A stretch of 64,000 nt of DNA, from contig NZ_FNIQ01000003.1 in assembly GCF_900104025.1 (NCBI RefSeq), positions 124,001 to 188,000 on the forward strand, written 5' to 3'. The first letter of the stretch is position 1. The number at the start of each line of letters is the position of its first letter. Source of the DNA: Geodermatophilus sp. DSM 45219. Its GTDB lineage: Bacteria; Actinomycetota; Actinomycetes; Mycobacteriales; Geodermatophilaceae. The position numbers were made by a program, and so were the translations under genes. The notes beneath the pieces were generated by a model, which was given only the letters and a program-made list of their open reading frames with translations, was not told where the DNA came from and ran no database searches. This document shows, one piece after another, positions 8,708-16,799 of the stretch.

Positions 8708-8829
8708 GACGTCAGTCCTCGTGTCCGGGGCGGCCGACCCGCCCGACGGGGTCGCATCGGCGCGCTGCGGCCGTCCCTGTAGCCCCGTGCGCCCGATCTC
8801 CCCCGACAGGGGGAGACGACGTCGGCGCG

Positions 8830-9372
8830 TCACTGCAGCGCCCGGGCGCGCCGGCTCGCCCGGTGGACCATGACGCCGCCGACGACGCCCGCCGCGGCCA
8901 GCGCGATCGCCGGGCCGGTCCCGTTGCCCTCCTCCGGCAGCTCCGACGACGGCGGGCACGGCGAGGTGGAGCCGACCGCGGCGGCGAAGTCGAGGACGTA
9001 CCCCTCCAGCTCCCACCGCGCGCCCGAGCGCAGCTCGGCCGCGGTGACCCGGACCGTGAAGGCGCCGTGCGTGGTGCCGGACTCGAACGCGGTCGGCTGG
9101 ACCCCCTGGAGCCGCGACGGGTACAGGTCGTTCTTCTTGCCGTGCGGGACCCGCCACACGCCCCACGTGTGGCTCGTGTAGCCCACGACGAGCGTCCTCG
9201 AGCCGTCGGCGTTCGCCACGTGGCAGTCCAGCAGCGGCTCCACCTTCCAGGCGGCCGATGCCGTACCCGGCAGGACGAGCAGTCCCACCAGGGCGATGAC
9301 CGCGGCCAGCGCGGCACGGGCCGCGCCCGCGCGCAGCCGCCGTGCCGTCGAAGACCTGTTCCCGTCGTCCAT
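8830..9372 (-). CDS. Secreted protein with LPEEG-type C-terminal sorting signal (copy 1)
   Basis: 180 aa, paralog of the protein at 8141-8707. Signal peptide with ALAAVIALVGLLVLPGTASA; the mature domain contains LLDC and VVGYTSHTWGVWRVPHG, then CPPSSELPEEGNGTG, a hydrophobic helix and RASRRARA. The shared pattern LLDC...GYT...PTxFxxGTxxGAFTxxxT with the neighbour shows a real domain family, possibly Ig-like. ATG 9372 is 59 nt beyond the HAD gene stop, so it may be the tail of the same transcript. LPEEG differs from the LPxTG and LAxTG sortase motifs by Glu in place of Thr. Confidence 0.75.
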   Translation of the reverse strand: MDDGNRSSTARRLRAGAARAALAAVIALVGLLVLPGTASAAWKVEPLLDCHVANADGSRTLVVGYTSHTWGVWRVPHGKKNDLYPSRLQGVQPTAFESGTTHGAFTVRVTAAELRSGARWELEGYVLDFAAAVGSTSPCPPSSELPEEGNGTGPAIALAAAGVVGGVMVHRASRRARALQ

Positions 9373-9431
9373 CCGATGCGCCCCCGTCCCCCGGGCGGCC
9401 GGCCCGCCCGTCGGGGGACGCATCGGCAGGT

Positions 9432-10187
9432 TCAGCGCGGGACCACAGCGTGCGGGAGCAGTTCCGCCCGAACGGGTGAGCCCAGCAGCTCCAGCGCCAG
9501 CGACGCCGCCGCGGGGAAGGTGTCGGTGACCGCCCACGCGCGCGGCTCGTCGGGGGCGGCGGCGTACTCCCCCTGCCGGACCCGGATCGCCCGGGCCCCC
9601 ACGGCCGCCGCCACGGCGACGTCCTTGCCGGGCCGGTCGCCGATCACCAGCAGCCGCTCGGGCGGCAGCCCCAGCTCCGCGGCGACCGCGACCAGGCCGG
9701 CCGGGTGGGGCTTGCGGACGGCGCGGCCGCCCAGGGTGTCGGTGACGACGACGACCGGCAGCAGCCGACCGAGCCCGGTGGCGGCCACCTTCGCTGCCTG
9801 GATGGCCGGGTTGCCGTCGGTCAGGCAGGCCAGCGGCGCGGCCGCGGCCAGCGCCCGCAGTGCGTCGGCGGCCCCGGGGTAGGGCGCGAGCCGGGGCGGT
9901 GCGTGCTGCGTGAAGGCCGCCACGAGCGGCGGCACGAGCTCGGCCAGCGACGTCGCCGGCACGCCGACCGCCAGCAGCGCCCGGTCGATCGTCCCGCCGG
10001 CGTCGGACCCGGCGGCCAGCTCCGCACGCAGCGCCGCGTGCACCGCGTCGCCGTCGAGCCCGGCCTGCCCGGCCGCGACCCCGACCGCGGCGGCGGCCGA
10101 GGCCAGGTAGTCGGCCTGCGGGTAGAGGGTGTCGTCCAGGTCGACGACGACGCCCAGCGGCGGGGGCCCGGCCCATTCCGTCACCAC
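9432..10187 (-). CDS. HAD-superfamily phosphatase
   Basis: 251 aa with the four HAD motifs in order: VVDLDDTLYPQ (I, nucleophile Asp), CLTDGNP (II), KPHPAG (III, Lys) and VIGDRPGKDV (IV). The helical cap between I and II marks it as subfamily I. Probably a sugar-phosphate or nucleotide phosphatase. Its start overlaps the end of the UDP-GlcNAc 2-epimerase gene by 7 nt, so it belongs to the glycan operon and may dephosphorylate a sugar intermediate; the substrate cannot be read from sequence. Confidence 0.85.
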   Translation of the reverse strand: MVTEWAGPPPLGVVVDLDDTLYPQADYLASAAAAVGVAAGQAGLDGDAVHAALRAELAAGSDAGGTIDRALLAVGVPATSLAELVPPLVAAFTQHAPPRLAPYPGAADALRALAAAAPLACLTDGNPAIQAAKVAATGLGRLLPVVVVTDTLGGRAVRKPHPAGLVAVAAELGLPPERLLVIGDRPGKDVAVAAAVGARAIRVRQGEYAAAPDEPRAWAVTDTFPAAASLALELLGSPVRAELLPHAVVPR

Positions 10188-11329
10188 GGCAACCGCCCGT
10201 CGGTGAAGTCGGGTTCGTCGAGGGCGAGCAGGGCGTCGGTGCGCTCGTCGGCGAGGACGGCGGCCACCTGCGGTCCCGTCGTCCCGTCGCCGTACGGGCA
10301 GGGCGCCGTCCCGGCGCGCTCCTGCCCCTCGCGGCTGGTGTGCCCGGCGGCGGCGGACAGCACGGCCGCCGCCGCGCGGTCGTCGGTGAGCCCGGCGAGG
10401 GTCGTCGTCCCGGCCTCGACGCCCTCCCAGCGCGGCGTCGAGCCGCGCAGCACGACGACCGGGACGCCGAGGTACGCGGCCTCCTCCTGGATGCCGCCGG
10501 AGTCGGTGACCGCCAGGCGGGCCGAGGCCAGCGCGGCCAGCAGGACGTCGTACTCGACCGGCCCGGTCAGCGTGATCGACGGGTGCTCCAGCCGGTGCCC
10601 GAGGCCGGTGGCCGCCAGCCGGGCGGCGGTGCGCGGGTGCACCGGGAAGGTGACCGGCCCGACCTGCTCGGCCAGCGCCCGCACCACGCCGACGAGGCGG
10701 GCCAGGCGGACCGGGTCGTCGACGTTGGTCGGCCGGTGCGCGGTGACCAGGACGCCGGACCGCTCCCCCACCGGCACCCGCTGCACGCCGCGGGCGACGA
10801 GGGTGTCGATCACGGGGTTGCCGACGACGAACACCCGCTCGGCGGGGACGCCCTCGTCGGAGAGGAACGCCGCGGCGCGCTTGGTGGGCGCGAAGTGCAG
10901 CTGGGCGACCGCCGCGGCGACCCGCCGGTTGACCTCCTCGACGCTGCGCGGGTTGAGGCTGCGCAGCCCGGCCTCCAGGTGCGCGAACGGCACCCCCGCG
11001 GCCCGGGCGGCGAGCGCGTAGGCCGGCACCGTGTTGGTGTCGCCGAGCGCGAGCACCAGGTCGGGGCCGGACAGCCGCAGCGCCCGGAACGCGTCGGCGT
11101 GCAGCGCGCCGGTGCGCTCGGCGGGGTCGGTGGGCAGCGCGAAGCGGTGCCCGGGGGTCAGCCCGAGCGCCGCCTGCAGCTGGGCGCCCATCCGCGGGTC
11201 GGTGTGCTGGCCGGTGTCGACCACGCTCACCCGGTGGCCGGCGTCGGTCAGCGCGGTGACGACCGGGGCCAGCTTGACCACCTCGGGCCGGGTGCCGAAC
11301 GGCACCAGCACGTGCCGCTCACGACTCAT
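10181..11329 (-). CDS. wecB: UDP-N-acetylglucosamine 2-epimerase (non-hydrolysing)
   Basis: 382 aa, the usual size. The family motifs FGTRPEVVKLAPV (residues 11-23), GDTNT (96-100), HLEAGLRS and TDSGGIQEEA with RGSTPRWEGVEAG are all present; they bind UDP and catalyse UDP-GlcNAc to UDP-ManNAc. UDP-ManNAc feeds teichuronic-acid-like, capsular and other surface polysaccharides. Its ATG shares an ATGA with the stop of the ATP-grasp gene and its end overlaps the HAD gene. In this operon it probably supplies the ManNAc-type donor for the GT2 enzyme; no ManNAc dehydrogenase is in the window. Confidence 0.9.
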   Translation of the reverse strand: MSRERHVLVPFGTRPEVVKLAPVVTALTDAGHRVSVVDTGQHTDPRMGAQLQAALGLTPGHRFALPTDPAERTGALHADAFRALRLSGPDLVLALGDTNTVPAYALAARAAGVPFAHLEAGLRSLNPRSVEEVNRRVAAAVAQLHFAPTKRAAAFLSDEGVPAERVFVVGNPVIDTLVARGVQRVPVGERSGVLVTAHRPTNVDDPVRLARLVGVVRALAEQVGPVTFPVHPRTAARLAATGLGHRLEHPSITLTGPVEYDVLLAALASARLAVTDSGGIQEEAAYLGVPVVVLRGSTPRWEGVEAGTTTLAGLTDDRAAAAVLSAAAGHTSREGQERAGTAPCPYGDGTTGPQVAAVLADERTDALLALDEPDFTDGRLPW

Positions 11330-12366
11330 GCCGTCACCGCCACCGGGGCGCAGGGGTCGACGACGGGGCTGCCGTCGTCGCTGCTGTAGGTCTCGGCGAA
11401 GTAGCGGCTCATCGCCACACCGGGCCGGAACGACAGGTCCGGCAGCGGGGCGCCCCGGACGCCGGCCAGGTAGGCGGCGACGACGTCGGCACCCGCGGCG
11501 AGGGTCAGCGGCAGGCCGCCGGAGAAGCGGGGGTTGATCTCCACGACGGTCGCGGTGCCGTCGTCGGCGACGAAGCCCTGCACGTTGGCCGGCCCGGTCA
11601 GCGCCACCGCGGCCAGCGCACCGGTCACGACCCGGGTCACCGCGTCGGAGGCGAAGGTGCGGCCCTTCACCGAGATCCCGGCCTTGGTCTCCTCGCGCCA
11701 GCGCGGCACGACGACCCGCACGGCGCCGTCCCGGTCGACCAGCGCGTCGGCGGTGAACTCCCGCCCGGTCAGCCGGGTCTGCGCGATCAGGCCGCCGTCC
11801 TCGCTGAGCGCCCCGACCACGGCACCGGGCTCGTCGAGCAGCCGGACGCCGCGGCTGCCGCGGCCGGCCAGCGGCTTGACCACCCACGGGCCGGGGACGC
11901 CGGCCACCTCGCCCGCGGTCGCGGCGGTGGCCGGGTGCGGCACCCCCGCGGCGGCCATGGCCCGGGCGAAGGCGGCCTTGCCGCAGCAGACGTCCACCGC
12001 GGCGGCGTCGGGCAGCCAGGTGGCGACCCCGGCCGCGGCCAGCAGCCCGGCGCCGGCGGCCAGGTGCGGGAGCTCCTCGGCGACCGTGCCGACCAGCGCG
12101 TCGACGCCGTACGCGGTGCAGACGCCGACGAGCGCCTCGACGAACCGCGGGTGGTCGCCGCGGGGCAGCGTGACCGCCACGTCCGCGAGGGCGCCCCCGG
12201 CGGCGGCGCTGTCGGCGTCGCCGGCGACGACCCGGTGGCCGAGGGCGACCAGCCGGCGGACGACGGCCACCCCGGCCGGGCCGCCGGACCCGGTGACGAG
12301 GACGGCGGCGCCGTCGGACGGCGGGGTGGCCGCGGGCGGCCGGGGCTGGGGCAGCGAGGGGGTCAT
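11326..12366 (-). CDS. ATP-grasp ligase
   Basis: 346 aa. A Rossmann-like start (VLVTGSGGPAGVAVVRRL) is followed by an ATP-grasp domain: PWVVKPLAGRGSRGV (glycine loop, near residue 160), and Mg ligands in TATVVEINPRFSGGLPL near residue 278. This resembles PylC/carbamoyl-phosphate-synthase-like ATP-grasp enzymes that ligate an amino acid or carboxylate. In carbohydrate operons such enzymes often decorate a sugar or precursor with an amino acid. ATGA overlaps on both sides tie it to the exosortase and the epimerase. The exact substrate is unknown. Confidence 0.85.
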   Translation of the reverse strand: MTPSLPQPRPPAATPPSDGAAVLVTGSGGPAGVAVVRRLVALGHRVVAGDADSAAAGGALADVAVTLPRGDHPRFVEALVGVCTAYGVDALVGTVAEELPHLAAGAGLLAAAGVATWLPDAAAVDVCCGKAAFARAMAAAGVPHPATAATAGEVAGVPGPWVVKPLAGRGSRGVRLLDEPGAVVGALSEDGGLIAQTRLTGREFTADALVDRDGAVRVVVPRWREETKAGISVKGRTFASDAVTRVVTGALAAVALTGPANVQGFVADDGTATVVEINPRFSGGLPLTLAAGADVVAAYLAGVRGAPLPDLSFRPGVAMSRYFAETYSSDDGSPVVDPCAPVAVTA

Positions 12367-13550
12367 CGGGCGTCCTGGGTCGTCGGAGCGGGCAGGAGGG
12401 CGGCGGCGCGCGGGCGCGGCGCCGGGGGGACGGACGGTCGGGCGGCGGCGCGCGGCAGCCGCGCAGTGGGGGCCTCCCCGTCGTCGGGGACGGCGGCGGG
12501 CTCGGGCACGGGGGCGGACTCCGGGGCGGCGTCCCGGTCGGGGTGCCGCAGCAGCCAGCCGCGCGCCCACAGCCGCAGGGCGGCGATCCGGTGGTTGGTC
12601 ACCGGCTCCCACTGCCGGGCGGCGATCGACTCGGCCAGCACGTCGAGCACGGCCGGGTCGTCGTCGTAGGTCGCCACCGCGACCAGGGACGCGGCGTGCG
12701 CCCCCAGCCCGTCGCCGGCCAGCGCGCGCACCCGCGCGGCGCGCTCGGCCGAGGGCAGGTGGCCGATGCGGTAGTCGATGCGCCCGGCCTCGCGGCGTGC
12801 GCCCATCCACCGGGCGACCCGCGTCGGCAGCACGTAGCGGTACATCAGCCCGGTCAGGTTGAGCCGCCGTGAACTGCTGGGCACCTGCTCGTCGGCCAGC
12901 CGGTAGCCGAGGCCGGGCCGCGCCCAGCTGCCCGGACGGCGGGCCGTGTGCCGCCCGGCGACGTCCTGCTCGGCGCGCTCCGCCGTGGGCAGCGTGATGC
13001 AGACCATCAGCAGGAACCCGCCGAGGGTGGCCGCGAGGTTCCACACCGTGCCGACCCAGTCGTGGAAGAGCACCAGTGCCGGGGTGCCCCAGACCAGGCC
13101 GGCCAGGGTCGAGCCGGCCAGCCGCAGGTGGTTGAGCACCAGCAGCGCGGCGACCGCGACGACCAGTCCGGCCACCGCGTGCTGGCGCCGGCCGCGCAGG
13201 ACGACGGCGGTCAGCGCCGTGAGGCCCAGCACCGACAGGATCGAGGAGCAGGACTCGGTGACCTCGGCCAGGATGATCTCGCCGTCCGCCCGGAACACCA
13301 GGATGTGCCGTTCTAGGGAGTCCGACACCGACTCCACCCCGGCGAGGGTGAGCACGTCGGCGACCCAGCGCGCCTCGTGGACCTGCAGGAACCCGGCGCC
13401 GTACTCGAAGCCGACGGCGCAGATGACCACCGCGAGCGCCAGGTCCAGCAGCACCGGCACGAGCCGGCGACCGCTGCGCCGGGGGCGCCGGGGACGCCGG
13501 TACCGGTGCCGGCCCCGCTCAAGCGGGACGACGGCCACCGCCGTCGCCAT
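12363..13550 (-). CDS. Exosortase/archaeosortase-like membrane protein
   Basis: 395 aa. Multiple membrane helices fill residues about 30-190. They carry the three residues expected of exosortases: Cys101 in ESCSSIL, Arg143 in LNHLR and His163 in LFHDW, in the right order and spacing. Exosortases are membrane transpeptidase-like enzymes that process PEP-CTERM-type C-terminal signals and are usually paired with exopolysaccharide genes. Residues about 200-395 form a soluble extension: a helical region with RLRALAGDGL-like sequence, then a Pro/Ala-rich tail. The ATG shares TGATG with the GT2 stop, and the gene overlaps ATP-grasp by ATGA. Family membership rests on motif reading; the extension is unusual. 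Confidence 0.7.
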   Translation of the reverse strand: MATAVAVVPLERGRHRYRRPRRPRRSGRRLVPVLLDLALAVVICAVGFEYGAGFLQVHEARWVADVLTLAGVESVSDSLERHILVFRADGEIILAEVTESCSSILSVLGLTALTAVVLRGRRQHAVAGLVVAVAALLVLNHLRLAGSTLAGLVWGTPALVLFHDWVGTVWNLAATLGGFLLMVCITLPTAERAEQDVAGRHTARRPGSWARPGLGYRLADEQVPSSSRRLNLTGLMYRYVLPTRVARWMGARREAGRIDYRIGHLPSAERAARVRALAGDGLGAHAASLVAVATYDDDPAVLDVLAESIAARQWEPVTNHRIAALRLWARGWLLRHPDRDAAPESAPVPEPAAVPDDGEAPTARLPRAAARPSVPPAPRPRAAALLPAPTTQDAR

Positions 13551-14956
13551 CAGGACGCCGTCCCGGCCGGCGCGACCGCGGGCGGGTCGACCCGGACCGT
13601 GGACGTCGCCCCCGACCGCGAGGTCTTCACCCAGGTGTAGGGATGGCCGAGCATGCCGTCGACGTAGGCGCGGCTGGTGATCCAGATCGACAGCGCGAAG
13701 GCCGGCAGGAAGCCCAGCAGCCGCCAGGCGGCCCGCCGCTCCACCCGGCCGACGAGCAGGCCGACGGAGAGCTCGGCCAGCGGGCCGACGAACAGCAGCA
13801 TCGACAGCGGCAGCAGCGCCACGATCGGCAGGTCGCCGATGCCGAACGCCCGCAGCACGGTGAGCAGCAGGCCGATCCCGCTGAGCAGCGGCACGTGGTA
13901 GACGAGCAGGAACAGCGCCGTCTCGACCTTCTCGACGAGGCTCAGGTGCGGCGAGCGCATGAGCGGGCGCCAGTAGTCGCGGAAGCACTTCTGGTGACCC
14001 CGCGCCCACCGGTACCGCTGCTTCCAGAAGCGCTGGGCGCTGACCACCGCCTCCTCGAAGTCGACGGCGGAGAGGTCGTAGCGGACCCGCTGGCCGGCGA
14101 TCAGGACGCGCAGCGTGAGGTCGGTGTCCTCGGTGACGGTGTGCGGGTTCCAGCCGCCGAGGCCGCGCAGCGTGGACATCCGCACCGCGCAGTTGGCCCC
14201 GCCGTACGCGGGCAGCTCGAACAGCGCCTGCCGGCCGTACTCGTTGACCAGGTAGCCCGACAGGAAGTCGACGAAGACCGTCGAGGCCATCTGCGAGTCG
14301 CGGCCGTTGCGGATGACGCAGCGGCCCATGACCGCGCCGACGACCGGGTCGCGGAAGTGCCGGACCAGCCGGCGCAGCGCCGTCGCCTCCGGCTCGTGGT
14401 CGGCGTCGAAGACGACGGCGATCTCGGCGTCGACCAGGTGCAGGGCGTCGTTGAGCGCGCCGGACTTGCCGCCGCCGGAGCCCGGCGGGCGGTGCAGCAC
14501 GCGCAGCCGCGGCTCACGGGCGGCCCAGGCGTCGAGGCGGGCGCCGGTGGTGTCGTCCGAGCCGTCGTCGACGACGACGAGGGCGAGCCGGTCGGCCGGG
14601 TAGTCCAGCGCGAGCAGCGCCGTCACCATCCCGTCGACGACGAGCTCCTCGTTCTTGCAGCCGACGAAGACCGCCACCGACGGCGTGTAGGTGTCCAGCC
14701 CGACGTCGGCGGCGAGCATGTCCGCCTCGGCCCAGCGGGCGGCGGCGACGGCGAACCCGAGGTGCCGGCAGAAGTAGATGCCGAAGACGACGTTGAGCGC
14801 ACCGCCGATCACGCCGAGCGTCTCGTCCAGGCCGTAGAAGAGCGCCACCATGGCGAAGCCGCAGACGTACGCCAGCAACACCAGTGGCCGGCCCTCGGGC
14901 CGGCTGGCGTGCGGGTCGGCGGCGGCCGGGGCGAGCGGGGTCGGTCCGCGGACCAC
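13550..14956 (-). CDS. Processive family 2 glycosyltransferase (membrane)
   Basis: 468 aa with the cellulose/hyaluronan-synthase layout: two N-terminal helices (residues about 20-65), cytosolic GT-A domain, then at least three C-terminal helices. Catalytic motifs are VVVDDGSDD (UDP binding), VVFDADHEPE (DxD), VTEDTDLTLR (TED base) and QRYRWARGH (Q/RxxRW), typical of processive enzymes that polymerise and export a beta-linked sugar chain. It is the first gene of the operon; a 215-nt spacer separates it from the divergent GGDEF-EAL gene, and a c-di-GMP link would be natural but is inferred from proximity only. Confidence 0.88.
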   Translation of the reverse strand: MVRGPTPLAPAAADPHASRPEGRPLVLLAYVCGFAMVALFYGLDETLGVIGGALNVVFGIYFCRHLGFAVAAARWAEADMLAADVGLDTYTPSVAVFVGCKNEELVVDGMVTALLALDYPADRLALVVVDDGSDDTTGARLDAWAAREPRLRVLHRPPGSGGGKSGALNDALHLVDAEIAVVFDADHEPEATALRRLVRHFRDPVVGAVMGRCVIRNGRDSQMASTVFVDFLSGYLVNEYGRQALFELPAYGGANCAVRMSTLRGLGGWNPHTVTEDTDLTLRVLIAGQRVRYDLSAVDFEEAVVSAQRFWKQRYRWARGHQKCFRDYWRPLMRSPHLSLVEKVETALFLLVYHVPLLSGIGLLLTVLRAFGIGDLPIVALLPLSMLLFVGPLAELSVGLLVGRVERRAAWRLLGFLPAFALSIWITSRAYVDGMLGHPYTWVKTSRSGATSTVRVDPPAVAPAGTAS

Positions 14957-15099
14957 GGCCTCACCTCCCCCGCCTCCGACCTGCGGCGGAGCGCGGACTC
15001 CGCCGTTCAGCTCATCGGCACCCGGCAGCCGGGATCAAGCCGAAGCACCCCGGGCCTCGCCCGGCGACTGCCCCGCCGGGGTGAGCGCGGTCGCCGCCG

Positions 15100-15128
15100 C
15101 TCAAGGTCACCGGCGCCCGTGCCGTTGG
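15100..15128 (+). promoter_or_regulatory. Possible FliA (motility sigma)-type promoter
   Basis: CTCAAG at 15100, then GCCGTTGG from 15121, with 17 nt between CTCA and GCCG. Actinobacterial FliA promoters have been described as CTCA-N15-17-GCCGAA. The start codon of the GGDEF-EAL gene is 44 nt further on. The -10 half matches only partly. Confidence 0.3.
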
Positions 15129-15171
15129 GATCGGGACGTCAGCAGGGGCGGACGGCGATCAGGAGGATGCC

Positions 15172-16764
15172 GTGGACGTGCCGGGCCCGGGGACACCCGC
15201 CGAGCTGCGGTCCACCGTGGCCCGCGAGGCGGCCGTGGTGGTGCTGCTGACGGTCCTGGTCGCGATCGCGAGCGTGCTGGCCGACCTGCCGGGCCGGATC
15301 GCGGACTGGTCGCGGTCGGCGGTCGGCCCGCTGGACGACGCCGTCCTGCTGCTCGCCGCCTCGCACCTGTTCATGATGGTCTTCGGGTCGCGCCGCGCCC
15401 GGGACCTCAAGGCCCAGCACGCCCGCCGCGCGCAGGCCGAGCAGGAGCTGCGCGAGCGCGCCCGCACGGACCCGCTGACCGGCCTGCTCAACCGGGCCGG
15501 GCTGGCCGAGGAGCTGCGCGCGGCGGTCGACGACGCGGCCGCCGGCGGCCCGCCGCTGGCCGTGGTGATGCTCGACCTCGACCGCTTCAAGGAGGTCAAC
15601 GACACGCTCGGACACGCCGTCGGGGACACCCTGCTGCGCGCCGTCGCCGAGCGGCTGACCGCGGAGCTGCGCCGCGGCGACGTGCTCGCGCGGCTGGGGG
15701 GCGACGAGTTCGTCGTGCTGCTCCGGGACGCCGACCCCGACGCCGTCCGGCGCACGACCGACCGGCTGCTGGCCGCGCTGCGGCTCCCCTTCGACGTCGA
15801 CGGCATCGTGCTCGAGGTCGACGGCAGCCTGGGCGTGGCCACCGCCGGCACCGACCCGGCCGAGCTGCTGCGCGCCGCGGACGTGGCCATGTACGCGGCC
15901 AAGGCCGACCGGAGCGGCGTCGTCGTCCACTCAGCCGGGCTCGACCGGCACGACCCGGCGCAGCTGAGCCTGTTCGGCGACCTGCGGCGGGGCATCCGCG
16001 ACGGCGAGCTGCGCGTGCACTACCAGCCCAAGGCCGCGCTGGCCGACGGGCGGGTGCGGGGCGTGGAGGCCCTGGTCCGCTGGGAGCACCCGCAGCGGGG
16101 CCTGCTCCCCCCGTCGGAGTTCATCGGTCTGGCCGAGGCCACCGGGCTCATCCGCACCCTCACCGACGTCGTCCTCACCCAGGCCCTGGAGGACTGCCGC
16201 CGCTGGCGGGCCGAGGGCGTGGCGCTCACCGTCGCGGTGAACCTCTCCGCCCGCGTCCTCCTCGACACGGGCCTGCCCGACCGCATCGCCGCACGACTGG
16301 CCGACGCCGGCCTCCCGGCGGACTGCCTGGAGCTGGAGGTCACCGAGAGCGCGGCGATGCAGGACCCGGGCCAGGCCCTCGACGTCCTGCAGCGGCTGCG
16401 CGGACTCGGCGTCACCCTCTCCGTCGACGACTACGGCACCGGGCACGCCTCGCTGTCCTACCTCAGCCGCCTGCCGGTGAGCACGCTGAAGATCGACCGC
16501 TCGTTCGTCTCGACGATGGAGCTGGACGGCACCGACCAGGTCATCGTGCGCAGCACCATCGAGCTGGCGCACGCCCTGGGGCTGCGGGTGGTCGCCGAGG
16601 GCGTGGAGACCCGGGCCACCTGGGAGCGGCTGGTCGCGCTGGGCTGCGACGAGGCCCAGGGCTTCTGGCTGGGCCGGCCGGGTCCGGCCGAGGGGGTGCT
16701 GGCGCGGGTGGCCGCCATCGACTCCCTGACCAGCGGCGACGCCGTCCTGCCCGCCGGGGCCTGA
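15172..16764 (+). CDS. GGDEF-EAL membrane protein (c-di-GMP synthesis/hydrolysis)
   Basis: 530 aa from GTG 15172, with AGGAGG 5 nt upstream. Two N-terminal membrane helices (about 20-40 and 57-77) are joined to a GGDEF domain (DPLTGLLNRAG start, LDLDRFKEVND, intact GGDEF near residue 182) and an EAL domain (VEALVRWEHP near 297, NLSARV, ELEVTES, DDYGTGHASL, KIDRSFV, AEGVET). Both active sites look intact, so it may make or break c-di-GMP; direction cannot be told from sequence. There is no sensory domain besides the short membrane anchor. It is divergent from the GT2/exosortase operon and could tune its output. Confidence 0.92.
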   Translation: MDVPGPGTPAELRSTVAREAAVVVLLTVLVAIASVLADLPGRIADWSRSAVGPLDDAVLLLAASHLFMMVFGSRRARDLKAQHARRAQAEQELRERARTDPLTGLLNRAGLAEELRAAVDDAAAGGPPLAVVMLDLDRFKEVNDTLGHAVGDTLLRAVAERLTAELRRGDVLARLGGDEFVVLLRDADPDAVRRTTDRLLAALRLPFDVDGIVLEVDGSLGVATAGTDPAELLRAADVAMYAAKADRSGVVVHSAGLDRHDPAQLSLFGDLRRGIRDGELRVHYQPKAALADGRVRGVEALVRWEHPQRGLLPPSEFIGLAEATGLIRTLTDVVLTQALEDCRRWRAEGVALTVAVNLSARVLLDTGLPDRIAARLADAGLPADCLELEVTESAAMQDPGQALDVLQRLRGLGVTLSVDDYGTGHASLSYLSRLPVSTLKIDRSFVSTMELDGTDQVIVRSTIELAHALGLRVVAEGVETRATWERLVALGCDEAQGFWLGRPGPAEGVLARVAAIDSLTSGDAVLPAGA

Positions 16765-16799
16765 CCGCCTGCCGTTCGGCGACCGGGACCCGTCAGGCC
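16758..16799. terminator. Bidirectional terminator hairpin between convergent genes
   Basis: GGCCTGAC (16758-16765) pairs with GTCAGGCC (16792-16799). The stems contain the stop codons of both the GGDEF-EAL gene and the converging MFS gene. Confidence 0.5.
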
